Under the pieces are notes generated by a model that did not search any database, was not told the origin of the DNA, and was given only the letters and a program-made list of their open reading frames with translations. Shown here piece after piece: positions 30,186 to 40,560 of a DNA stretch of 64,000 nucleotides. The stretch is from Diplonema papillatum (taxonomy: Eukaryota > Euglenozoa > Diplonemea > Diplonemida > Diplonemidae): positions 1 to 64,000 of the forward strand of contig JAPJBO010001051.1 in the NCBI GenBank assembly GCA_030068145.1, written 5' to 3'. Numbering within the stretch: the stretch's first letter is position 1; every line of letters begins with the position of its first letter. The position numbers were made by a program, and so were the translations under genes.

Positions 30186-32413
30186 ACAACCGTGTTCTGA
30201 GCAATCGGTCAAACCCCGCCCTGATTGTGACTGCGACTCGCCACAGGCAGCGCTGACTTGCCTTCTTTTTACGGTGGCAACTTGTGTCCAGGGCAGGGAA
30301 CAGACGAGGGGTATTCTTTCGAAACGAAGCCATGCAATCTTTTTTTTTTTTTTTTTTTTTGGCTCCGGCGATCGTCGCATCCGTCAACCGACAGCGGCGG
30401 CATTCAACCTTGCGCATTCCGACGATCCCGTGAGACCGAATCGACTCCTTTTCGTAAAACTCCACGTGGTTGTGGTAGAGCTTCCTTGAAAGCGCCCCGG
30501 GTGTAAGAAAACAAACAAGAAAACTCGCAAAACCACGCTTCGTTATTTGCCCCCTTGTTTTTGGATTGTATCAAAAAAAAAAAAAGAAGAAGAAAAAGCA
30601 GATGCGTTTTTCTTCCGGCGGTGTCCAGGAGTTTCGAACCCAGGAATGTAGGAGGCACCAGAGCAGACTTCCCTCTCGTGCGCAGGTTCATGGGTTTATT
30701 TGTCTTTTGCCTTTTCTGGTACTTGCCAGGATGTACCCACCGGAATACACTCTGAAACCTAAGAAGATCGAGAGGTTGGCTGTCGATGCTGCTGGAAGAA
30801 GTCCTCGGAAGAAACCAAACGGGGGGGGTTCTACCCTAGAGTGCATGCTTCCCCCGAACTGAAAAAGGGGGAAGTCTAACCAGTAGCTTTCCTGCATCTT
30901 GGAGCCCGTAACTGTGGCGGTACACCGCATACGAAACAAGCAGTCGCAGAGGGTTTGGGGGCTAAAGCGAATGAAGGGAGAAAAACACTCGGGGGGGTAT
31001 CAATTTCTTGGGGGGGGTGGGCCTGTATACAGCAGGACTGGTCGTGCGCTGAGGGCAGTCATTGACCGCACCTCTTAGACGAGGCCCAAAATACTCGACA
31101 AAGACCGCCCGTTGAACGCTCCCCCACCAAACCCAGATTTACCTGCGTTGTGTGTGTGGGCCAGGTTTCACGTTGCCTTTTGGAGCTGGCGGCCTCCTCG
31201 AGGATTTCCATGCGAAAGCAGGGTGTTTTAAAAAGAAATGGCAAAAAAAAAAAAAAAAAAAAACACTGGGGACGCAAGGTGACTGGGCGGTGACCCACTG
31301 TAGCGCATGTTGCATCGGCCCAAAAAGGTGCGGTGTTGACCACGACCGTTCCGCTGTGTACTGTGCTCGTTACTGGGTGGCATGAGGGGGGTGCACCGCA
31401 TTACCTCCTTTGTACGAGGCTTTCTCCACTGAACCCGACAAAGCAATGTTTTATTCACAAAGTATTGGTCACCGGACGAACGCCACTGCTGTGACGCAAT
31501 GGAAAAACTGGTGGGAAATCCAGCCAGTAATACCCTGTAGTGAGTGACGTCGTTTTCGACCAGAAGGAAGGGGGTTGTGTGGTGGGCGCAAACACGGCAG
31601 GTCCTGTGCGTTGTTTACCGTACCTACCCACGGGTGTTGTGAAACAATGTTGCTGATGGAAAACTGAAAAGAATATTGGGATACGTGGCACTTTGTTTGG
31701 TCTTTCTGGCATTTTCTGAGACGCCTTTGCTCCCGGAAGAGGACGCAGTGAAGGGCATTGGGCGGTCCTCAGGACTAGGTTAGGAGGACTTTATTTAACC
31801 GGTGCATCCTTCTTGCAGGGGTGGTATTGGACCATTAGTAGCAACCCTGTGGTAGGGGGGGATGAGGGATCGCTAGCCTGGGAGACCTCTTCGCATTTCG
31901 CTTAATCTGGTCGTCAGCTACGGGTTGCCTCTTCTCGCCGAAGTGTCGCCGGCGTCGGGTTAACTGATAGGCCCTCGACCCTTTCAGCGTGGCACTCTGA
32001 GAGAAGTGCGAAGCTCTTCGGTTTGTGTCCTGCTGCTTTCGTTGCTTCTTTTTTTGCTGCCGACGACAGACTCTGCTCCCGTGTCTTTTTCGTGCCTTTT
32101 GGCGACGGCAGACTTCGGAGGTTTCTGTCTGTGCGCCTTTCCCATGCCATGGTGAGTCTTCGACTTTTGCCGTAGAGTCCTTTGTATACAGCCCGCGTCG
32201 GAGAACGGTTTGCCCTTTCATCCTCGCCCACCTGCACGCTGAGATGAATGGCAAACAGGTTGCGTCCCCTTCCGTTCGTTGCTTGCGTTTCCGACAGAAA
32301 AAGGACAAGGGGTTGTTAAATACATACGTCTGGGGGGGAGCGCACGTCAAACCCTTACGCGGGGCCAAACAACAGGGAAAGAAACCGGTTTGTTGCATCT
32401 TGCTGCGGGGGAG
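30186..32413. other. Intergenic, A/T runs, no gene
   Basis: T run near 30341-30360, A runs near 30571-30583 and 31243-31263. No supported gene. Confidence 0.35.
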
Positions 32414-32632
32414 CATCACACCAGCACTCGTCTACATTCGAAGCGGAAACGTCGCGTTTCTAGCTGGTGACCACCTTCTCGGAATATTTCTTTCTGAAAG
32501 TGCGTTTGTGCCGCTGGTTGCGGAGTCACACCAGCACTCGTCTACATCCGAAGCAGAAACGTCGCGTTTCTAGCGGTGCCCACTTTCCAGGAATATGAAT
32601 GAAAGTACGTTCGTGCCACTGGTTGCCCTCTG
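32414..32632 (+). repeat. Tandem duplication, two ~110 bp units
   Basis: Both units start with CACACCAGCACTCGTCTACA, share GAAACGTCGCGTTTCTAGC and end near TGCCACTGGTTGC/TGCCGCTGGTTGC. Unit 1 starts at about 32417 and unit 2 at about 32527. Confidence 0.9.
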
Positions 32633-33744
32633 GGCGGGTTCGCTCCGTGTCAGAATCAGTCGATGTCGTGGCAGGGGGGCTTGACTACTTCCGGAACAAC
32701 AGCTGCACACGAAAAGCATGAACAAACCAATGGTGCGGACACGCCCTGGCCTGCCATGACCCCCTTCCCTACACTAATGCAGCGAGGCCGATCCTTCGCG
32801 ATCTTTTTGCGCCCCAGTGTGGTCTTGACGTTGACCCCCTGTGATCGTCCTCCATCCCACCTTTCCGATACAGATGCACGCTGTGGCAAGGTGCTGGGCA
32901 TCCGCGTTGGGTGGTGGTGAGTGAAGGGCAAGGGACACTTCACTGTTGTTGCGGGGGAACAGTGGATGTGTCTTCATTTTTTTTTTAAGTATTACTCCCA
33001 GGGCATTAGCTTGGTTTCCGGCCCATTTTCCAAATTTTGACCGCTGACGGCTTTTTGCGTCCTCACTCAGGAAAGGGCTCAACACAGCGCGACGCAACGT
33101 ATCTTCACGACAATGCTGGGCCCTGAGTGCCTCGGATCGCACTTTGGCCACCTCTGCCGGGGGCCTGGGTGATGGTATAGTGCTTTTTTTTTTCTTCTTT
33201 TTCCCCGCCGGCTTTTCCAAATTTGGACTGACAGTCCAAATGTGGATATAGAGGCTAATCCCCTGAGTGTAGCCAACACAGCTACGAGCCAGCAACTTCA
33301 CTGTTGCTTGAAATACTGATGCTTAACCTGAGAGGCGCTGACTGTGCCCTTCGACGTCTTGTTTCCTGAACCGGTTTTCATCGCCAGGTTCTTCCCAAGT
33401 CCGGGTGGGGTGCCAGCAGACTTCGCGAGTCAGTCTTGTCGCCCTGCGCCTGACCGCCAACTCTTACGCGAAGACTGCCCGCTGCTTCCAGCGGTGTGTG
33501 CAGCAGAATCGAGCACACGCCACCCGAGCCTCTTTAGAGGGTTGATATCTTAGGAAAAAGCCTGGCCGGGAGAATGTTTTTTCTCCGTCTTTTCTACCCG
33601 GTCTGGAGAGGGCAGAAATAGCCCCGTCGATGTTCGTTCACGATTTTTCAGATTCGGTTACCCCCCCCACCAGCACCTTTTTTTGTGTACTTTTGTTGGT
33701 CGTGTCTTTTATTATTATTTTTCCTACTTTTTGTTTGAGCAGAG
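32633..33744. other. Intergenic, no gene seen
   Basis: Near 33000-33060 and 33200-33260 two similar stretches (CCGGC-TTTTCCAAATTT and GACCG/GACTG) suggest a diverged duplication. Otherwise unremarkable. Confidence 0.35.
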
Positions 33745-33965
33745 GCCAAGGAATGCCAGGGATTAATCAAGGATCCTGCCTCAACCGGCTCAGTAAGGTG
33801 TGCAACCTTATCTGAATCGGCTGTACTTTTTTTCAGCTTTTTTTTTCTTGTCATGTTGCGTAGTTGTTGAGTAGTCATGTTGCGTAGGTTACTACTAGTT
33901 GTTGATTAGAGTCCTGGGATCAAGGGATTCATCAAGGATCCGGTCTCTACGAGTCGCGAGCGAAA
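33745..33965 (+). repeat. 3'-flank direct repeat of membrane-protein copy 1
   Basis: GGGATTAATCAAGGATCC (about 33760) and GGGATTCATCAAGGATCC (about 33921) are followed by related sequence. The same doubled motif lies at 53700 and 53898, downstream of copy 2. It may belong to the duplicated transcription unit's 3' region. Confidence 0.65.
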
Positions 33966-34065
33966 AAGAAAAGGTATCGTTCTGCCATCCTCTAGGAAAG
34001 CACCTGTTCGTTCAGATTGGGAAAAATGGGTTCGATGAGGGATTAGAGCTCGCGGGGCTTTGGGT

Positions 34066-35226
34066 TTAGTCGGTCTTCTCGACTTTCTCGACTTTCTCGA
34101 CCGTCTCGCCGTAGGCGGGCGCCTTGAACTTCGAGGTTTCCCACCCGTACACCGTCGTCCAACCAACGAACATGGACGCCAGCAAGTTGGCCATGAAGGC
34201 GGCGAAGTTGTGCTTGTACGTTCCGGTCAGTCGCCCCACGATCAGCCACACCGCGTAGGCCATGTAACGGTTCTTGTTGTTGATGAGTTCGTAGCAGCGC
34301 GAGAGCTTCTTGTCGCGGCTTACCGTGATGAAGATGTGCAACATCGTCCAGTAAAACACGATCATGCACGCGTCCGTGACAATGTTCACTTCCGCCGGGA
34401 AGTCAAGCATCGCCACGCACATCCCAGTGTCCATGGACGAAGTGAAAGTCACTGTGTACAACGACGACAGCTTCGATCTCGTGATCCCAACCATCTGAAC
34501 GTAGGCCGAGTGCAGGATGAAGAAGATCACAGGCGACATGAAGCACACCATGTGCAGGGAAGTCGTAACAGCCTCGGCGAGAGTGACTACCATGCACCTT
34601 CGGAATCCAGACCAGCGGAGGTCCACCAAACCCGCGTCACCACCTTTGATGTACTTCGAGAGGCCGACGGGGTGCACATCGGCTTCCTTCGCGATCTTCT
34701 TGTACACGAACCGCATGATGGCGAAGTATCCAACCACCGACAGGATGATCGCAGGCGTTGTGGTGACAAAGAAGAAGCAAAGGCACGGGATCAGGAGACC
34801 GGTGTTGACTTTCCAATGCCATGCACGCACACCGGAACGAGACGCGACGAAGATGACACACACGGCGTCGATCGTCATGGCGTACAAAACCTGAAACATC
34901 AGGTCCAGGCTGTAGCTCGCTGGGGGCTTCAAGTTGTCGAAGTCCTCTCTCACGTGCAGAAACGTGATCACGGCGATGACTGTGTGGATGCAACCCAAAA
35001 TGGCCACAGTGGTTTGCGGGTTCATAACCACGCGGGATGCCACTGCGGTCAGGATGCGCGTCCCCAAGTCCTCTTCTTCTTCTACCACCGGGGCAGCCTT
35101 GGTCACTGCATCTTCCTCCGGTGCAACCTTGGCTACAGCATTCTGCTCCGGTGCAAGCGTGGTTTCAATCACCTTCTGGATTTCGGTTTCCGTCGAAGCC
35201 GCGTTGACGAACGTACCGTGGCACAT
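34066..35226 (-). CDS. Multi-spanning membrane protein of unknown function, copy 1
   Basis: 386 residues, ATG to TAA, single exon. I do not recognise the family. The N-terminus (1-60) is soluble and acidic, with a 10-residue repeat of the type APEQNAVAKV/APEEDAVTKA ending in Glu residues. Hydrophobic segments lie at about 72-92, 105-127, 143-173, 212-245, 283-303 and 322-360, giving six to eight spans. Loops are basic (KKIAK at 176-180, SRDKKLSR at 303-310). The tail is charged with VEK repeats. No signal peptide or catalytic motif is seen. It could be a transporter or channel-like protein, but that is a guess. The coding sequence differs from copy 2 at only about six positions, all outside 34130-34880. 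Confidence 0.85.
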   Translation of the reverse strand: MCHGTFVNAASTETEIQKVIETTLAPEQNAVAKVAPEEDAVTKAAPVVEEEEDLGTRILTAVASRVVMNPQTTVAILGCIHTVIAVITFLHVREDFDNLKPPASYSLDLMFQVLYAMTIDAVCVIFVASRSGVRAWHWKVNTGLLIPCLCFFFVTTTPAIILSVVGYFAIMRFVYKKIAKEADVHPVGLSKYIKGGDAGLVDLRWSGFRRCMVVTLAEAVTTSLHMVCFMSPVIFFILHSAYVQMVGITRSKLSSLYTVTFTSSMDTGMCVAMLDFPAEVNIVTDACMIVFYWTMLHIFITVSRDKKLSRCYELINNKNRYMAYAVWLIVGRLTGTYKHNFAAFMANLLASMFVGWTTVYGWETSKFKAPAYGETVEKVEKVEKTD

Positions 35227-35364
35227 TGTGTATGTTTACTTCTTGTTTTGTTTTGTTTTTTTGTGCTTTTTCGGCGTGCAACTTCTTCCTTTTTCCTTAA
35301 CGCCGCGTACAAGTTTTCTTCCGGGCAGTTGTCCTGTTTTTTGACATTGTATTTGGTAGCCACA

Positions 35365-35430
35365 TGGCTGTCGGGCGTGGTGATAGAAACAATCGTGTGG
35401 ATGCAACCATACAAAACGACGGGGGAAAAT
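35365..35430 (-). pseudogene. Short relic of the membrane-protein gene upstream of copy 1
   Basis: Read on the minus strand, GCIHTIVSITTPDSHV matches the gene's first membrane span GCIHTVIAVITFLHV (residues 78-92). It sits about 140 bp upstream of the intact ATG. Confidence 0.5.
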
Positions 35431-35434
35431 GTTT

Positions 35435-35550
35435 CTTGGGTTTGAAGAGCGCGTGCTTGCACCACTGAGGCCAGGTTATTTAACCGCGGATTTAGTGAAG
35501 GATTGTTCAGGAAACGGTCGCGAGCGAAACCCGACCAGGTAACGACCATT
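35435..35550 (+). repeat. R11 dispersed repeat, copy 1
   Basis: Homologous to 60105-60210: GTGCTTGCACCAC, GGCCAGGTT, CGCGAGCGAAA and CAAGGTAACG/CAGGTAACGACC landmarks in order. It borders the relic at 35365-35430. Confidence 0.7.
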
Positions 35551-36116
35551 TCACTGTCTTCTTTGTTTTGTGATGCGAACACCACGAGGTGCTGTCCGAA
35601 GACTCCGCTCACGTGAGCACTGTTAAGCAGCGGTTGCCAGATACTCCCGTAGCACCTATTCACGGGTTTGCAGGGGTAAAAAGGAAGCCCGGGTTGGGGA
35701 GGGTGGTGGGTTTGGTGCGTATTCTTCTTTTTTTGTTCTTTCTCGGTTCTGGTGGTGCTGCTCCTTCCTTCTCGTCCTGTGTTGGGTTACGACTTTTTTT
35801 GTTCTTTATCGGTGCACCTATGTCCGGGACAGCACCACCGTCCTCCTTGACGTCGCAGTCACACCTCCTGCAGCTTTCGCAGCCCCACTACGCGGCCAGA
35901 GCCGCAGCGGAGCCAGGGGGCGCAGCAGCCGCGTATGATGTTGCTGCGTCACATCAGATATGTCCTTTTCTTTTTTGCCCCTCTTGCACCCCGTCCTTAT
36001 CCTTCTCCACAGCAAGCTGAAGATGTAAGCCAAATTTGGCGAACCACTGTTACATCAATGTAACCGGCTGTTGCATAGCTGAAAATCACTGTTACAGCAA
36101 CGTAATGTGTAAGCAG
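35551..36116. other. Intergenic, no gene seen
   Basis: No recognised feature. Confidence 0.35.
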
Positions 36117-36382
36117 GTTTTCAAGCGTTATTTGTGGATTAGAAGGTCGGTATTTTAAAGTCTCCGGTTGACCGTAGAGGCTTGAGTATGGCGGGGGGTT
36201 GAGAAAAGTGAGAGGGTGCAGCTCGTTTCGGGTGTTGTGTCACTCCGTTGTGAAACCTTGTGAAGTCCCCTAACGCGTTTAGGGGGTGCTTGGGATTGGG
36301 TAGGGTGTGGTCGTTCTGCTACGGCGTGAAAAGCCAGGAAGTTTCGACGCTAATCTTCGACTCTTGATTAAGTTCACCGGGT
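36117..36382 (+). repeat. R10 conserved repeat, copy 2 (uninserted)
   Basis: Matches 20735-21117 without the A-rich insertion. TTTTAAAGTCTCCGGTTGAC links it to R7. Confidence 0.85.
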
Positions 36383-36559
36383 TGCGTGCTCGTCAGGAAG
36401 ATCCCGGTGCCTGGCTTTTCTTCTGGGTGATTTCGTGTTGATCGGCGGCTGTGTGTTACGAGGCAAGGATTAGGGGATGAAAAAAGGAAAAAGAAATGGG
36501 GGAGAAAAAGAAGGGGGGAGAGGGGAAGTTGGGGTTTTGAGGGTTGTCCTCGGGGTACA

Positions 36560-36645
36560 GGGGGGAAAATCTTAGTTTCGTGTTCAGGCGCTACTTGCCT
36601 CGCATGTGTTTGATGCTAGCATCAAGTCTTCTTCGCGGAATGCAG
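36560..36645 (+). repeat. R6 palindromic repeat
   Basis: AAAATCTTAGTTTCGTGTTC, a diverged first stem, then the perfect palindrome TTGATGCTAGCATCAA and TCTTCTTCG. Confidence 0.8.
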
Positions 36646-36851
36646 AGTCTTATTTTCTGTTCTTTTTTTTCTTTCGTTGTCGACAACTTCTTTTTTCTCC
36701 TTCTACTTTCTTTACCATGGTTTTCTGGACTTTCTGGTGCCGTAGAGTAGTTCTTCTTTCTCTATGCCGCCCACGTCGATGTTCGTTTAGCATTGAGTTC
36801 TTTTAAGTACATGAACCACATGGATTAGCATGCACTGCCTCGATAGCCAGG

Positions 36852-39735
36852 TTATCGGATGACGTCGTCACCTGCCATTGCGTCGTCAAGGCCGAGCTTT
36901 TGTGGCGCTAGCGGGATTTGGCTTTCTTGCGATTCCAAAGACTGAGTCGGCGAGTACGAGGGCGGGCAGGAGTGCCTGTTTTCCACTTTCGAGGGCATTG
37001 GTGTGCCCGTGGTCCCCGGTCGTTTCGGAGAGCTGCTTGCCCTCGGTACCTTCTTCTTCCTTCGATGCACCCCTGAGTCGGGTGTGGTCGCCTTCGTCTT
37101 CTTCCGCTTGCGGCCGGCGATCGGGCCTTCCTTCGGGGTGCCGAGCACCCTCTTCTTCAGCGCTGGTCGTTCGCTGGTTCCTGGCGTTGGTGGCGGCCTC
37201 TTGGTCGCCCGTCCGGTCGTCGCCGTCTCCTTTTTCGTTGCCGCGAGCGGCGCTCGCGCCGCTCGCTTTCCTACTGGCGTTTCCCGCTGTACACCCACCT
37301 GGGTGGGTGAGGAGGGCCTCTTCTTCTTGTTGCGTCCGGGGGTTGACTGGACGTTCGGCTTGTTGGACTGGTGGTGGCCGCGGCTGCAACATGCCGCCGG
37401 TCGCCTCTGCGTCAGCGTAGGGAGCCTTTTGCACTCTTGGCAGGTTCCTCTGCCATGCGTGCGGCAGGCATGATGCCCGCTGCGGCAACACGCCGCCGCC
37501 GTCTTGCACTCGCCGCACTTCGTCGTGCTGTGCTCTGTGCACACCGCGATCGGCTGCCCATCGTTCGCGTGGTGATGGTGCCGGCAGCACATCTCTACCG
37601 TGGGAACGTCCCTTCGGACGAGTGCTCTGCACGCCTCACACTTCCCTTTGTGATGGGTCGCGCACGTGACGAGTGCCTTCTCTATACCGACACCCGGCAT
37701 ATGCACGGGGTCTGGGTGCAGTTGTGGTGGGGCAGGCAGGGCCCACCTCGCCGCTCTCCCGATCGTCCAGTCAGGGTACGTCGGGCACTGCGTCCCTACA
37801 TCGCTTCCTTTCACTTGTTCCTCAAGTATCGTCCCCGTGTGTGCCTCGCGAAAGCGTGGCCTGGGCCGTATACCCGATATCCCCGTGATGCCCATGAACG
37901 ACAGCGACGTCGTCGGGCACACCCTCTCTCCTCTCATGCAGCTTCCCAGCCCTTGCTGTGCCGCCAGCTTGTCCAACGCGCTCATCATGCAGCGCAGGAC
38001 GTTTCCCCGTTCTCTCACCCCCTTCGGCGCATTCCCGTGCAGCGGCATGCTGAGGCCCGAGAAGAGTTCAAAGTCGATCGCAAGCTCCAGCATTGACGCC
38101 TGCCCGTTCTCGGTCCATTGCATGTCCGACAGCCACGCTACCAACGCATAAAACGTCGGTAGTCCCCAGGTCTTGTTCCGCTCCCACGTCCATGCCGGGG
38201 CAATCCGCGCGAAGGGGTGGTCAAATTTCTCGGCAGGCATCGCATTCGCTCTCGACCAGGGGGTCGTGGGGTTCCTGGCCACCCAGCCACGTGCTTCGAG
38301 CCCAGCCCGTTCCGCAAGGATTTCAGCCATCATCTCCTGGAGCCGCCTCGAGAATTGGGCATTCTCGGGTACTACCACACCGTGTTCCAGCGTGCATCTG
38401 GGCCAGTCGGCCCGGTTGGCTGCCATCAGCTCGACATGTGCCTCTCGTCGCCGTATGTGCGAGTACGCTCCGCAGTCCCAGAATACGTGTTTCTCGTCCT
38501 CGGTGTCGCCGCTTCCACAGTGCTTGCAGCTGGGCGTCTGCGGCTCAGCTCCGGCCTGCCTCATCCGCGACGTGTACTCAGCCGTGTTCACACCCCCCGC
38601 CAACGCTACACGTATAAGCCTCGCGGTGTGCGCGGGACATTCACGCATCCTCCAGAAGGAGTTCGTCCGCTCCAGGTCGGCTCTCTGTATGCCCTCAAAT
38701 CCCGGCCGCCTCGCCACCAGTCGGGACCACGTCTTCGCCCTCAAGTCCGCCCTAACTTCATGTCCCCTCTTCGAAGGTGCCGAGGTTAACGGGTCATATG
38801 TTGCACCATTCCTCAGCGTGCGAGACAGGGGCCCGGGTCCCCATACGTGTCCACACTCCTCCATGCTCCTCATCGCCAGTCCAACTGGCCCCAGGGGTAG
38901 GTCCCCCTCGGCGTATCTTCCCCGGATGCTCTCCATCAGAGGCAGCAGTCGTGGCAACCTCTCGCACGCCGCGTAAAACGCTGTCGTCACCCTATATGCT
39001 AGGCATGTACCGGGATCCGTCAGGTGGCCCTTCTCCTGAAAGTTTAGGACCATCTCCCTCGCGCGCTTCGGGTTGGATCCACCCCAGATCAGTCCCATCA
39101 CCGACGTCGTCAGCCGTTTCATCGCCACCTTCGACACCGGCGCGAAAGAGCAGCCTGACAGCGCCGCCGGTAGCACATTCGACTGCACAATCCGGACCCG
39201 CTTTTCGTACCGGAACGGCGCATGGCGGAGGCCTTCCGCCAGGGCAGCCGCCTTCTCCACCCTCTCCGAGTCGGACCTTTCCGTCCTATTCTTCGCCGTC
39301 GAGACTAGGACCCCGAGGCACGTGACGGATTTGCTAAACCGCAGCAGCGCATCCACGCTGCGGAGTTTGAGCGTCGACTGGTGCCTACGTCTCGTCGAGA
39401 ACGCGACCGTCTTCTGGAGGTTTAGCTCCATCCCGGTGAGTGTGCAGAACTCGTCTACTACATCCACTCCCTTTTGCAGGGCGGCCTCCGACAACCTGGA
39501 CAGCAGTGTGGCGTCTTCCGCGTATGACTTTGGACTCACACCCTCCGCTTCTTTCTTGACCGCTTTCATCACTACCGACAGCAAGGCATTGATGAGTATA
39601 ACGGATACAGGGCACATGCGCACTGATCGCGAGTAGTCTGTAGATAGCCCTCAGCGGCTTGAGAACCCGATTGTGCAATCCCAAGTCCTCGGCTAAGCGC
39701 AGCACTATCTCTCGCGGAACCATGTCGAAGCATTT
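36852..39735 (-). pseudogene. Non-LTR retrotransposon ORF2, 5'-truncated, Cys/His-rich tail
   Basis: The element starts inside RT motif A (KCFDMVPREIVLRLAEDLG, minus strand from 39735). About 25 codons including the usual RHF-NGI-QG stretch are then deleted, with a frame change at about 39620-39640. From 39623 a 923-codon frame is open: RT motif PVSVILINALLS, a catalytic box reading YAED instead of YADD, the thumb, a C-x2-C...H...C knuckle (CKHCGSGDTEDEKHVFWDC), and a domain whose AWLSDMQW...MLELAIDFE resembles ORF2 of the first element. No RNase H is present. Instead there is a tail with three zinc-type modules (37360-37660) and a basic Lys/Arg/Pro/Ser end. It is dead as an RT because of truncation and deletion, but the long open tail suggests a recent insertion. 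Confidence 0.88.
37360..37660 (-). other. Triple Cys/His module in the retrotransposon tail
   Basis: Three tandem units fit C-x2-H-x4-C-x2-C-x(5-13)-C-C-x3-H-H. The starts read CATHHKGKCEAC, CTEHSTTKCGEC and CRTHGRGTCQEC; the ends read CCRHHHH, CCRSGHH and CCSRGHH. Eight potential ligands per unit suggest two zinc ions each. I do not know this exact spacing as a named domain. Confidence 0.75.
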
Positions 39736-40560
39736 GTCTCCTCAACACTTCTGACCACTCCTGCGAGAGGACCAAACCTGTGGTGACACCCAGACGAAAG
39801 GGGTCGGACTTCGTCTGCGACCAGTTCACCGCCACATACCCGTCCTCCCAGGTGATGTCCCCGACGCTCAGGCGAATCACGTCCGAGACCCGGGCCGCCC
39901 CGGCCCACGCAAGCGCAATCGCAAGCCCTACGTCCGTCGATGCCTGCGGCCCCAACGCCTTTCGAATGTCGCGCAGCGTCGCCGGGACTGCCTGACGCTT
40001 CGGGCGCATGGCACCCTGCCTTCTCAACGACCGCTCGAAATCGCGAACTATCTGCGAGTCTCCGATTGGTGTCCCGAAGCGCCGCTGGGCTGACTTCAGG
40101 TCCTGCATGTACTGCAGGGCGGAAGAGCAAATTATGGGCTTGCGCCCGGGTTCGCCCAGCATCTTCCGCGAGAGCCACAGCACCACCGCCGTCGGAACAT
40201 CGATCTCCTGCCCTGACTGGGCCTCCCAGTTCCACTTGAACTGAAGCATGCGGCGGTGCACCGACTCCAGCGACCTCCACGTTGAGTCCGCCAGTGCCTG
40301 CGACAGGTGACAATTTGCCGCCGCGGTGACCCGCTTCATCTCCTGCACCGTCGGCGGCACCTCGACCAGGGGCGGACGCCCGGGCTTCTTTTTCTCCGGT
40401 TTCACAGCTTTTCCGGCGCTCCTGAGGAAATCGGTGACAGGGAGGCTGGGTCCGGTTGGCGGGGGGTGGGTGGGCGACGTCGTAGGTGAGCGCGCTGGGT
40501 GGGGGGGTGGGAGGGGAAACCCGGCCGGGTCTTGTTCTGTGGACGAGCCGACTAGGCCTT
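39736..40560 (-). pseudogene. Tyrosine recombinase, 3'-truncated
   Basis: The frame is -1 relative to the upstream ORF and has no early ATG. After a Pro-rich lead the core-binding region begins near AANCHLSQALADSTWRSLES. The catalytic domain follows, with the first Arg in WAGAARVSDVIRLSVGD and the beta-hairpin Lys in WSQTKSDP. The HxxR, His/Trp and Tyr boxes are lost because the sequence switches to retrotransposon RT at 39735. Tyrosine recombinases of this kind drive circular-intermediate integration in DIRS, Ngaro, VIPER/TATE and Crypton elements. A recombinase directly after a Gag-like ORF recalls VIPER/TATE order. Confidence 0.75.
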
